34,634 nt of DNA. Origin: Flemingiibacterium sp045632605. GTDB taxonomy: Bacteria; Bacillota; Clostridia; Oscillospirales; CAG-272. The translations under genes were made by a program, and so were the position numbers. Position 1 is the first letter of the stretch. Each line of letters begins with the position of its first letter. Positions 8,171 to 16,599 of this stretch are shown one piece after another. Under the pieces are notes generated by a model. It saw nothing but the letters and a program-made list of their open reading frames with translations, was not told the origin of the DNA and made no database searches. The DNA lies in contig JAZQXA010000001.1 of the NCBI GenBank assembly GCA_045632605.1, positions 1 through 34,634 on the forward strand, in the 5' to 3' direction.

Positions 8171-10450
8171 ATGCGTCAAACAATTAAATTTAACGATAAC
8201 TGGGAATTTTTCAAAGCTGTTTCCGATATAACCGGTGAGGGAATCAGCGAGGCTGTATCACTTCCCCACACCTGGAATGCCATTGACGGTCAGGACGGCG
8301 GAAACGATTATTTCCGCGGCACTTGCCTTTATAAAAAGGTGTTCCGCGCAGACTCTCTTCCGGCAGCAAAAAAATACTATCTTGAAATAAACGGAGCAAA
8401 TTCCTCTGCCGACGTTTATATGAACGGCAAACGTCTTGCTCATCATGACGGCGGTTATTCCACCTGGCGAGTAAATATTACGGCATATCTCCGCCCGGAG
8501 AATACCCTTTGCATATCAGTGGACAATTCGCCGAGCGAAGAAGTTTATCCGCAGGTGGCAGACTTCACGTTCTACGGCGGAATTTACCGCGATATTAATA
8601 TCATTTGTGTCGGAGAAACACATTTTGACCTTGAATATTACGGCGGAAAGGGGCTTGTAATCACACCGGAGATAAGTGAAAATACAGCGAGCGTAAAGAT
8701 TGACACATATGTAACCGGAATGGAGCACGGTGATGAGATTGCTTACCGCATTCTTGACGCAGAGGGCAATACAGTCGCTGAAGCCAAAAGCCAAAATACA
8801 AGCACCGCACTGACAGTTGAAAATGTACACCTCTGGAACGGACGGCATGACCCTTACCTTTACACAGCAGAAGCTACCGTCATTCGTGCAGGCGAAGAAA
8901 TTGATAAAATCTCCTCCCGTTTCGGCTGCCGAACATTCCGCATTGACCCGGAAAACGGATTCATTCTGAATGGCAAAAAATATCCGCTTCGCGGCGTTGC
9001 ACGTCATCAGGACAGATGGCAGATCGGTAATGCACTTCTTCCCGAGCACCACCTTGAGGATATGAACCTGATATGCGAGGTTGGAGCGAATACAATTCGC
9101 CTTGCCCACTATCAGCACGATCAGTATTTTTATGATCTCTGCGATGAGCGCGGTATGATTATCTGGGCAGAGATTCCGTATATATCCCGTCACATGAACG
9201 GCGGAAATGAGAATACCCTCTCACAGATGCGTGAGCTTATCGTACAGAACTATAACCACCCCTCTATCTGTGTATGGGGACTTTCAAATGAGATTACCAT
9301 GGACGGCGCAAAGGATCCTGATCTGATTGCGAATCATCAAAAGCTCAACGACCTTGTACATGAGCTTGATAAAACACGTCCGACAACCGTTGCGTGCATT
9401 TCAATGTGCGATATGGATGAAAAATACGTTCACATTCCCGATGTTGTGTCCTATAATCATTATTTCGGCTGGTATGGCGGAAGTCTTGACGAATACGGGG
9501 TATGGTTTGATAAATTCCACGAAAAGTATCCTAACACCCCCATTGGCTGTTCGGAATACGGATGCGAGGCACTCAACTGGCACAACTCAAATCCGGAAAG
9601 CGGCGATTATACCGAAGAATATCAGGCAATCTACCACGAGTCGCTCATTCGTCAGCTCTTCACAAGAAAATATATCTGGGCAACTCATGTCTGGAATATG
9701 TTTGACTTCGGCGCCGATGCAAGAGCTGAAGGCGGAGAAAACGGTCAGAATCACAAAGGACTTATCACCATTGACCGAAAATACAGGAAGGATGCTTTTT
9801 ATGCATACAAGGCGTGGCTTTCCGATGAGCCGTTCGTTCACATCTGCGGCAAGCGTTACATCGACCGTGTAGAAGATATTACCAAGGTTACCGTATATTC
9901 CAATCAGCCTGAAGTGGAACTGTTTGCAAACGGTATATCGCTTGGCAAAAAGTCCGCCGAGGATCATTTCTTCTATTTCGAGGTTCCAAACTCCGGCGAA
10001 ACAACACTTATTGCAGTTGCAAGAGAATGCAAAGATGAAAGCCTTATCCGCAAGGTGGACAAAATGAATCCCGACTATATTCTTCGTGAGCAAGGTGCGG
10101 TTCTTAATTGGTTTGATATCACCGAGGTCGAGGGAAGATTTTCTCTTAACGATAAAATCGGAGATATTACAAAAACACTCCGCGGCAAGCTGTGGTTCTT
10201 CAGACTTTTCTTCACGTTGGCAAAAAAGATGAGCGGCGGAAAATCCAAGTCAAACAACAGCAAGAACAAAAAGAAGAAGCAGAAAAAATCCAAGAATCCC
10301 GAAATGAACAGCAGTGTTATGAATATGATAGGAAATTTCACCGTGCTTCGTTTTACAGGTATGCTTGGTATGCGTAATGTTTACTTCACCAAAGAAGAAT
10401 TGCTTGATATCAATCGCAAGTTAAATAAAATACGAAAGCCAATCAAATAA
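8171..10450 (+). CDS. Glycoside hydrolase family 2, beta-galactosidase-like, with basic C-terminal tail
   Basis: 759 residues from the ATG at 8171, with AAAAGGAG ten bases upstream. No signal peptide, so probably cytoplasmic, acting on sugar brought in by the upstream symporter. Domain order: GH2 sugar-binding jelly roll (about 1-165), Ig-like (about 170-275), TIM barrel (about 280-580). RGVARHQDRW and the IRLAHYQHDQYFYDLCDERG block are typical of small GH2 beta-galactosidases. The acid/base is E374 in WGLSNE and the nucleophile is E462 in CSEYG. After an Ig-like domain comes a Lys/Asn/Ser-rich segment (about 688-712) and a helical tail (FTKEELLDINRKLNKIRKP). Beta-glucuronidase or another GH2 activity is possible, but the barrel is more galactosidase-like. 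Confidence 0.88.
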   Translation: MRQTIKFNDNWEFFKAVSDITGEGISEAVSLPHTWNAIDGQDGGNDYFRGTCLYKKVFRADSLPAAKKYYLEINGANSSADVYMNGKRLAHHDGGYSTWRVNITAYLRPENTLCISVDNSPSEEVYPQVADFTFYGGIYRDINIICVGETHFDLEYYGGKGLVITPEISENTASVKIDTYVTGMEHGDEIAYRILDAEGNTVAEAKSQNTSTALTVENVHLWNGRHDPYLYTAEATVIRAGEEIDKISSRFGCRTFRIDPENGFILNGKKYPLRGVARHQDRWQIGNALLPEHHLEDMNLICEVGANTIRLAHYQHDQYFYDLCDERGMIIWAEIPYISRHMNGGNENTLSQMRELIVQNYNHPSICVWGLSNEITMDGAKDPDLIANHQKLNDLVHELDKTRPTTVACISMCDMDEKYVHIPDVVSYNHYFGWYGGSLDEYGVWFDKFHEKYPNTPIGCSEYGCEALNWHNSNPESGDYTEEYQAIYHESLIRQLFTRKYIWATHVWNMFDFGADARAEGGENGQNHKGLITIDRKYRKDAFYAYKAWLSDEPFVHICGKRYIDRVEDITKVTVYSNQPEVELFANGISLGKKSAEDHFFYFEVPNSGETTLIAVARECKDESLIRKVDKMNPDYILREQGAVLNWFDITEVEGRFSLNDKIGDITKTLRGKLWFFRLFFTLAKKMSGGKSKSNNSKNKKKKQKKSKNPEMNSSVMNMIGNFTVLRFTGMLGMRNVYFTKEELLDINRKLNKIRKPIK

Positions 10451-10509
10451 TTTTTGACGCGGTATCCTCCGGTTTTTACCAATCAAACCGCTTAAGCGGC
10501 AAAAAACAG

Positions 10510-10562
10510 TGCCTGCAGAAAGTCAGACAATCTAAATCAGACTGTCAAATTTTCTGCAGGCA
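10510..10562 (+). terminator. Long inverted repeat after the GH2 gene
   Basis: TGCCTGCAGAAA (10510-10521) is perfectly complementary to TTTCTGCAGGCA (10551-10562), with a shorter imperfect inner stem (GACA.TCT against AGA.TGTC). A short T-containing tail follows. Probably the terminator of the symporter-GH2 unit; it lies just upstream of the GH3 promoter. A smaller palindrome, CCGCTTAAGCGG, precedes it at 10488-10499. Confidence 0.6.
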
Positions 10563-10585
10563 TTCTATTAAATATACTTATTAAC

Positions 10586-10614
10586 TTGACACCCCGGCGC
10601 ATTTATGCTATAAT
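10586..10614 (+). promoter_or_regulatory. Near-consensus extended -10 promoter for the GH3 gene
   Basis: TTGACA (10586-10591), a 17-base spacer and TATAAT (10609-10614), with TGc directly before the -10: both hexamers consensus and optimal spacing. It predicts a leader of about 37 bases, which contains a short inverted repeat (TTTTGT-aaa-ACAAAA, 10627-10641). Confidence 0.85.
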
Positions 10615-10657
10615 TATTATTGTATATTTTGTAAAACAAAACTTTTGGGAGATTATT

Positions 10658-13315
10658 ATGTTTGATTTGGAGAAAAACTACAAAATTTCAAGAGATATCG
10701 CCTCAGGCGGCATGGTTCTTTTAAAAAATGAAAAAGAAACCCTTCCCTTTTCCAAAGATACACGCATTGGTGTCGTGGGGATAGACTGTCTTGATTTAAT
10801 TAAGGGCGGCGGCGGCAGTGCCAATGTAAAATGCGAATATACGAGATCTCTTTTTGATGGACTTAAAGAAAAAGTAAATGAAGGAAAAATCAATCTCTAT
10901 GAGCCTTCGTTTGATTTGGCCGAAAGCTCCAAATATGAAATTTCTGAGCTTAACGCGCTTGCGAAAAATATCGATACCGCAATCATGACAATCAGAAGAT
11001 TTGGCACAGAGGGAACGGATAGACCCTGCGGAAAAAACGGCGACGATATTGACGAATCTGACGAAAAAAAGACTGCTTACTACCTCTACCGCGATGAAAT
11101 AGAGCTTCTTGACAAAATAGAAGCATCTGATATAAAAAGAGTGGTTCTTCTTCTGAACATATCCTCCACGATGGACATGTCTTTTATCGAACGGTATCAG
11201 AAAATACACGCCGTGCTTCTCACCTATCTTCCCGGCATGGAATGCGGCTCCGCGATTGCCGATATCCTTTCAGGCGATGTTACCCCGAGCGGAAAGCTTG
11301 TGGACACTGTGCCTTATGATTACAGTGATCTTCCCTCAGCAAAGAGCTTCAATGCCGACCCTTACATATCAAATTACGAAGAAGATATTTTCGTCGGGTA
11401 TAGACACTTTGAAACTTATGCAAAGGACAGAGTTCTCTATCCATTCGGCTTTGGACTTTCCTATACGGTTTTTGAATATACCGGCTGCTCTCATTGTGTA
11501 AATGGTGATACGGTTACTGTCAGCGCCAACATTAAAAACACAGGCAAAATCAAGGGAAGTGAAGTTGTTGAGGTTTACGTCAGTGCGCCGGACGGAGCGC
11601 TCAAAAAGCCGAAGATCGTTCTGACGGGATATACCAAAACTGCGGTGCTTCTCCCCGGAGAAAGTGAAGATGTATCAATCAGCTTCTCGCTTCGTGATAT
11701 GGCGTCGTTTGACGACAGCGGTGACACCGGCTTTATCGGTGCTTGGGTTTTAGAGGCAGGAGCATATGAGATTTTCGTAGGCGCTTCCTCTCGCGATCTG
11801 ATCAGCACAGGTTCTTACTGCGTTGAAAAGACCGTGGCACTTGAGCAACTCTCTATTCGTTTTGACGGCAGAGATTACGAATTCAAGTCAGATTTTTCAA
11901 ATGAAGAACACCATATGTCAAGAGGTAATATTTCCCTCTACGACGTGGAAAAGGGCAAACTTTCGCTAAAAGAATTTGTGGAGCTTCTCTCCCCCGAAGA
12001 ACTCGTATGGCTGGCAAGAGGTCAGGCGATCGGCTTCCCGGAGGGAACCTCGGGAATCGGAGATATCAGATATCTTGAAATCCCCAACCCGCAGACAGCC
12101 GACGGTCCCGTTGGAATCAGACGTTCAGTAAATACAACCTGCTTCCCTTGCGCCACTCTCGTTGCGGCTTCCTGGGATACAAAGCTTCAGGAGGCAATGG
12201 GCTCGGCTTTGGGCTTTGAGGGCTTTTCAACCGGTCTTGATGTCATTCTCGGCCCTGCACTGAATATCCACAGAAATCCTCTCGGAGGAAGATGCTTTGA
12301 ATATTTCTCGGAGGACCCCCTTGTTTCGGGTAAAGCTTCTGCGGCTCTCGTTCGCGGAATAGAAAAAGAGGGGCTGCTTTCCACCTTGAAGCACTACGCC
12401 GCAAACAGCTGTGAGAACAACAGAAACGTAAACAACAGCGTCGTCAGCGAAAGAGCGATGCGAGAGATATATCTAAGAGGCTTTGAGATTGCGGTTAAGG
12501 AGTCAAATCCTGCCTTCATCATGACCTCGTATAACCTCTTTAACGGAATTCATACCTCGGCTCATGCGCAGCTTCTTCGCGGAATTTTACGCGATGAATG
12601 GAATTATGAGGGCGCACTTATGACCGACTGGAGAAACGGCGTACCGCTTAAGGATGAAATTGCGGCAGGAAACAATATCAAAATGCCGCTCGGATATCCG
12701 GACGAAGCAGAAAAGGCCCTTCTTGCATACAAAACCGGAGAGATTACGCTTTCCATGCTGAAGGACTGCGCATATTATGTGCTTTTGGCAATCATGAAAT
12801 CCAGAAGCTTTAAGCAACACGATTTCGGCCTGGCTCATGAGTTTGACGGTGATTCTATTTATATTCCAGCCCTTCAGGTTAACGGCATTTCTTGCTCGAA
12901 AGTTACTCATAAAACGCGTGAGGACGGCAAGGAATATTTCTACAACCTAAATCTTGATCAGCGAAACAAGCGTACCTATATTAATTACGCCATAAACTGC
13001 GCTCGGGGCGGAGATTTTGAGCTTGCGTTAGAGCTCTCAACTGACACCCCGGAAGCCGAAATTTGGTTCTTTGATTATGACGGCAACGAACTTGGAAAAA
13101 TTTGCTGCCATGATATTAAGGACGAAAATGATTGGCGCATACTAAAAACCAATATCTCTCTTAAAACAGGAACAAATATCATAAAATTTGTATTTGCGCT
13201 TGAGCCGACAGTGGAAAGAGAATTCTTCTCCCCCAGAACAGAGGTGCCCAATGAGTGGGCTGACCCGTTACCCGGAGATATCCTATTCATAGGATTTTCG
13301 CTTGAGAGAAAATAA
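10658..13315 (+). CDS. Glycoside hydrolase family 3 beta-glucosidase-type enzyme, reversed domain order
   Basis: 885 residues from the ATG at 10658, six bases after GGGAG. A longer frame from 10586 would start inside the -35, so it is rejected. Domain order is reversed relative to most GH3 enzymes. The GH3 C-terminal alpha/beta domain comes first (about 10-280: SGGMVLLKNEKETLPF, LLTYLPGMECGSAIADIL), then an Fn3-like domain (about 300-390: NTGKIKGSEVVEVYVSAP), then the barrel (about 440-720) with LGPALNIHRNPLGGRCFEYF, TLKHYAAN and the nucleophile D657 in MTDW. A beta-rich module (about 750-885) ends it. This order is known from Ruminococcus and Butyrivibrio beta-glucosidases. No signal peptide, so probably intracellular. 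It works with the upstream GH2 and symporter but has its own strong promoter. Confidence 0.9.
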   Translation: MFDLEKNYKISRDIASGGMVLLKNEKETLPFSKDTRIGVVGIDCLDLIKGGGGSANVKCEYTRSLFDGLKEKVNEGKINLYEPSFDLAESSKYEISELNALAKNIDTAIMTIRRFGTEGTDRPCGKNGDDIDESDEKKTAYYLYRDEIELLDKIEASDIKRVVLLLNISSTMDMSFIERYQKIHAVLLTYLPGMECGSAIADILSGDVTPSGKLVDTVPYDYSDLPSAKSFNADPYISNYEEDIFVGYRHFETYAKDRVLYPFGFGLSYTVFEYTGCSHCVNGDTVTVSANIKNTGKIKGSEVVEVYVSAPDGALKKPKIVLTGYTKTAVLLPGESEDVSISFSLRDMASFDDSGDTGFIGAWVLEAGAYEIFVGASSRDLISTGSYCVEKTVALEQLSIRFDGRDYEFKSDFSNEEHHMSRGNISLYDVEKGKLSLKEFVELLSPEELVWLARGQAIGFPEGTSGIGDIRYLEIPNPQTADGPVGIRRSVNTTCFPCATLVAASWDTKLQEAMGSALGFEGFSTGLDVILGPALNIHRNPLGGRCFEYFSEDPLVSGKASAALVRGIEKEGLLSTLKHYAANSCENNRNVNNSVVSERAMREIYLRGFEIAVKESNPAFIMTSYNLFNGIHTSAHAQLLRGILRDEWNYEGALMTDWRNGVPLKDEIAAGNNIKMPLGYPDEAEKALLAYKTGEITLSMLKDCAYYVLLAIMKSRSFKQHDFGLAHEFDGDSIYIPALQVNGISCSKVTHKTREDGKEYFYNLNLDQRNKRTYINYAINCARGGDFELALELSTDTPEAEIWFFDYDGNELGKICCHDIKDENDWRILKTNISLKTGTNIIKFVFALEPTVEREFFSPRTEVPNEWADPLPGDILFIGFSLERK

Positions 13316-13366
13316 AAAAGAGCCCGGATTTTAAACTGTCCTGATTAATGCGAATAACATAAAACG

Positions 13367-13406
13367 ATACGCCGCTTGGCAAGGAAAATCTTGCTAAACG
13401 GCGTAT
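13367..13406. terminator. Bidirectional terminator between convergent GH3 and EPS units
   Basis: ATACGCCG (13367-13374) pairs with CGGCGTAT (13399-13406), with an inner CAAG/CTTG pairing. It is followed by TTTCTG on the plus strand and CGTTTTATG on the minus strand. It sits in the 213-base gap where the GH3 gene and the EPS operon converge, so it can serve both. The rest of the gap (13407-13528) holds nothing I recognise. Confidence 0.7.
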
Positions 13407-13528
13407 TTCTGTAATATCACACGTTAAATGGTCTGAATTGCTATTGGCGGTCAGTTTCATGGAATGGGGGTAATGGGGAGAATAATTTAATACGGCTGTG
13501 GTTTTCCTGAAAGAATTCATTGAGGTAA

Positions 13529-14152
13529 TCACCCCTGAAAGTTTAGATTGTTTATATCCTTATACCCGATCACACGTGCAGGAACACCTGCCGCAATGGC
13601 GTTTTCCGGCACATCCTTTACGACTACAGCTCCTGCCGCAGCCAGACTTCCGGAATGCATCGTAATATCACCGAGAACCTTCGCTCCGCAGGTAACAGCC
13701 ACATTATCTTCAAGAACAGGCGGGTTGGTGCCGTTCTTATATCCAATCGTGACCTGCTGATAGATTCTGCAGTTTTCGCCAATTCTTTTTGCTGTTATGA
13801 TCGTTGCAAACCCATGCTGGATATACAAGCCGCCGCCGATTTCTTCCGTATATATATATAGGCTTTCCATCGGCTTCCATAAAATTCGGGCAATAGCATA
13901 ATGACACATTGCTATAACAGTTCTCGTAGGATTTTTCAGTCTGTGCTGAATCAGATTACGGAACTCTTTTTTATACGTCATGTACCAATTGATGGATTCA
14001 AAGAAACCGTACGGTATTTGATCGATTTCATTCCATCTTGCAACATCCATTTGAATCAGTTTCTTGTGTTTTGAGCACATAGCGCACAGAAACACAGGAA
14101 ATGTCCGAGGATAGTTTAACATTGCCAGCATTCTTTTTACAGTACCGGGCAT
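13529..14152 (-). CDS. Hexapeptide-repeat O-acetyltransferase, serine acetyltransferase-like
   Basis: 207 residues. The C-terminal half is a left-handed beta-helix of hexapeptide repeats (IGENCRIYQQVTIGY, LEDNVAVTCGAKVLGDI, GSLAAAGAVVVKDVPENAIAAGVPARVIG) with the conserved active-site His in YIQHG. The N-terminus is helical (WYMTYKKEFRNLIQHRL). It matches the CysE-related group often found in EPS clusters, which moves acetyl from acetyl-CoA to a sugar hydroxyl. Because the cluster is otherwise polysaccharide genes, sugar acetylation is likelier than cysteine biosynthesis. The ATG directly follows the stop of the upstream EAL gene (TAA-ATG, no gap), implying translational coupling. It is the last gene of the EPS unit. 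Confidence 0.85.
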   Translation of the reverse strand: MPGTVKRMLAMLNYPRTFPVFLCAMCSKHKKLIQMDVARWNEIDQIPYGFFESINWYMTYKKEFRNLIQHRLKNPTRTVIAMCHYAIARILWKPMESLYIYTEEIGGGLYIQHGFATIITAKRIGENCRIYQQVTIGYKNGTNPPVLEDNVAVTCGAKVLGDITMHSGSLAAAGAVVVKDVPENAIAAGVPARVIGYKDINNLNFQG

Positions 14153-15091
14153 TTATTCGCCTTCTTTCCTTTGATTCAAATGATATGCATCTATGAATGT
14201 ACCGCATTCCTCTGAGGGCAAGGCCTTTGCATAGTACCACCCCTGAATATAATCGCAATCTGCCTGCGATACGAGCGTATTTTGTTCTTCCGTTTCCACG
14301 CCTTCGCAAATGACTGCCAACTTCAAATGGTGCGCAAGCGCAATGATACCGGTCAATAATTCTTTTCCGCGCCTTGTGCAGGCTTTCAGCAAAATATCGC
14401 GGTCAATCTTCACAACATCGATCGGATAATCGCAAAGATTGGAGAGCGAGGTACATCCACTTCCGAGATCATCAAGATAGATACGAAATCCATACTCTTT
14501 ACATAAACCTACGTTCCTTTTGGCAATCTCTCTGTCTTTTTCTATTGTGTCCTCTGTAATCTCAATGGCAAGCTGCGATTTTTCAAAGTTATAGCGTTCA
14601 GAAATGTTTTTCAGCTTATCGGCACAATCTGCCTCAGAAAGCGTTGCTCTTGTAAAATTACAAGAGATGGAAATATTCTCATATTCTGTGCCGTTCCACT
14701 GTGCAAGCTGTCGGCAAGCAAGTTCAAACATATAATAGTCAAAACTACTTATCAGTCCCAACGATTCCATAGCACCAATATAATTTCCGGGACCAACGAT
14801 TCCTTTCTCGGGATGCGACCATCTTGAAAGTGCTTCAGCCATAGTAATTTTTTGAGTTTTGCTGTCAACTACAAACTGAAGATACATTTTAAATTCACCA
14901 TTTTCAATACCTTGCAGGAAACGGTCGGTTTCTGACAGTACCTCATCTGTTTGAACGCTTTGGTTTCCGGTTCGGTTGTCATAATTCGGCATCTTAATTG
15001 CCATTTCGGTATGCTTTATTCGCCGGATACGAAGCACAAATGCTGTTTCAGCGACGAGCGCAATTCCCATGACGATCAGTACAATTTCCAT
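14153..15091 (-). CDS. Membrane-anchored EAL-domain cyclic-di-GMP phosphodiesterase
   Basis: 312 residues; ATG after AGGTGG. One N-terminal membrane segment (3-20) precedes a cytoplasmic EAL domain (about 55-305). Catalytic positions look complete: E86 (EALSRW), N145, E177/E180 (EITE), D207-D208 (DDLGSG), K228, E263/E266 (CEGVETEEQ) and Q283, so it should hydrolyse cyclic-di-GMP to pGpG. It is coupled to the downstream O-acetyltransferase and lies 112 bases after a second EAL gene. A role in lowering cyclic-di-GMP near the EPS machinery is inferred from location and membrane anchoring. Confidence 0.9.
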   Translation of the reverse strand: MEIVLIVMGIALVAETAFVLRIRRIKHTEMAIKMPNYDNRTGNQSVQTDEVLSETDRFLQGIENGEFKMYLQFVVDSKTQKITMAEALSRWSHPEKGIVGPGNYIGAMESLGLISSFDYYMFELACRQLAQWNGTEYENISISCNFTRATLSEADCADKLKNISERYNFEKSQLAIEITEDTIEKDREIAKRNVGLCKEYGFRIYLDDLGSGCTSLSNLCDYPIDVVKIDRDILLKACTRRGKELLTGIIALAHHLKLAVICEGVETEEQNTLVSQADCDYIQGWYYAKALPSEECGTFIDAYHLNQRKEGE

Positions 15092-15203
15092 TCTTTATAT
15101 CACCACCTGACATAATCCATTCTCTAATATAATATTACATCATAAACTCAATCGTGACATACGCGTCAGCATGAAATGGGATAACCCTGCCTATCATGCT
15201 TAT

Positions 15204-16580
15204 TTATTTTAGCAAAGCTTCCAGCTTTGAAACCGGCATCGGACGATAAAAATAATATCCCTGGAGCATATCACTTTCAGCTTCCTGCGCTGCCTTTTTG
15301 TGTTCCTCGGTTTCAATACCTTCACATATAGTTTTGTAACCTAAATCGTGGGCGGTCTTGATAATGTTTTTCAGAATCAGAAAGCCTGCTTGATTGAGTG
15401 CCCCCTGAGTGATTGCTTTATCGATCTTAACAATGTCGATATCAAAATTTGTTAAGTCGCTGTAGCTGGTAAACCCTGTTCCGAAATCGTCAAGAAGGAT
15501 CAAAATGCCCTTCTCTTTCAAACGGTTCAGATTCTGTATCATTACAGATTTTTCCCCTTCATTAAGGCTTTTATCCTCCAGTATCTCAACCGCAATACAC
15601 GAATAATCAATACCATAGGTTTCTATACAGCGTATGATATTATCCGCCAAATTCGGATCACAAAGTGTTTGACGAGAAAAGTTGATAGTATATACATATT
15701 TCCCGCGAGTATTGATATCGCTTAAAATCCATTTACAGTTTTTCTCAAAAATATAATAATCAAATTTTTCGTTTAGCCCAACATTATTCACTGCAGAAAG
15801 GAAGAAATATGGGGATATAACTCCTTCGCTTTCGGAATTGAGTCTGGATAAGACTTCCGCACCGATCATATCGCTTGTTTTGGTATATACGATAGGCTGA
15901 TATTCAAGGAAAAATCGGTTATTATCAATTTCGCTTTGAATATTATTTTCAATCTTCAGCTTTCTTTCAAATTCCTTGCCGTTCGAAGTGTCCCACTGAC
16001 AGTACAAAACATCCTTGTCTTCCGCAATACTGCATGCCTGCTTCGCTCTGCTGAGTGCAGTTTTAAACGGTACCTCATTGGAGCTTGTGCAAAAATATCC
16101 AAAGCGTACCCGGACTACGTTCACCACATCGTACTCTATAAAAGTTTCATTGATTTCTTCAAAGCATTTATCGATACAATGTGCAATTTCCTCTGCCTGC
16201 AGGTTATTCGACGCAACGAAATTTTCATTACCGTAAAACGAGATATTGCCGTCGATGCTAAGACATAAGTGCCTGAACAGAATATTCTTCAACTGTTCGT
16301 AAATTCTGATGGCCTTCGATTCGGAATACAGTCGCTTCATACCGTCGAGAGATACGGAAACGTAAACAACCGTACGGTTTTTTAGTGTATTTCCAGTTTT
16401 TACGAAATCATTTTCGATTTTATTCAGGCCGCAAAAGCTTTTCGCCACAGCGCCTTTGGAAGCTCTTTGGGATTTCACCATAAAGTAAAGTCCAAACAGT
16501 CCCATTCCGATAAACACGATAACGAATATCGTAATAATAATATATGGATACTGAAATATAGTGGAATTAAAAAATTTCAT
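15204..16580 (-). CDS. Membrane protein with degenerate GGDEF and intact EAL domains
   Basis: 458 residues from the ATG at 16580, eight bases after GGGAG; the longer frame would begin with TTG inside the end of the upstream gene. Membrane segment at about 13-35. A GGDEF-like domain at about 65-195 has GNENF (117-121) at the signature, so cyclase activity is unlikely. The EAL domain (about 205-455) keeps E242 (EVLSRL), N300, E332, D364-D365 (DDFGTG), K385, E420/E423 and Q440. Such hybrids are usually phosphodiesterases with the degenerate GGDEF as a GTP-sensing or regulatory domain. It starts 19 bases after the preceding glycosyltransferase stop, so it belongs to the EPS transcript. Confidence 0.9.
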   Translation of the reverse strand: MKFFNSTIFQYPYIIITIFVIVFIGMGLFGLYFMVKSQRASKGAVAKSFCGLNKIENDFVKTGNTLKNRTVVYVSVSLDGMKRLYSESKAIRIYEQLKNILFRHLCLSIDGNISFYGNENFVASNNLQAEEIAHCIDKCFEEINETFIEYDVVNVVRVRFGYFCTSSNEVPFKTALSRAKQACSIAEDKDVLYCQWDTSNGKEFERKLKIENNIQSEIDNNRFFLEYQPIVYTKTSDMIGAEVLSRLNSESEGVISPYFFLSAVNNVGLNEKFDYYIFEKNCKWILSDINTRGKYVYTINFSRQTLCDPNLADNIIRCIETYGIDYSCIAVEILEDKSLNEGEKSVMIQNLNRLKEKGILILLDDFGTGFTSYSDLTNFDIDIVKIDKAITQGALNQAGFLILKNIIKTAHDLGYKTICEGIETEEHKKAAQEAESDMLQGYYFYRPMPVSKLEALLK

Positions 16581-16599
16581 GTATTGGCTCCCGGAATCG

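Noticed and set aside
8516..9193. 225-codon open frame antisense to the GH2 gene
   Set aside because: Fully overlapped by conserved GH2 barrel sequence; no start signals or recognisable motif.
10562..10585. ATTCTA resembling an AraC half-site upstream of the GH3 promoter
   Set aside because: Single partial copy without a partner 21 bases away; expected by chance in AT-rich DNA.
13287..13532. 81-codon minus-strand frame between GH3 and the acetyltransferase
   Set aside because: It runs through the terminator hairpin and overlaps the GH3 end; no ribosome binding site.
15092..15203. Possible promoter or cyclic-di-GMP riboswitch between the two EAL genes
   Set aside because: No well-spaced -35/-10 pair and none of the conserved GEMM-type segments could be found.
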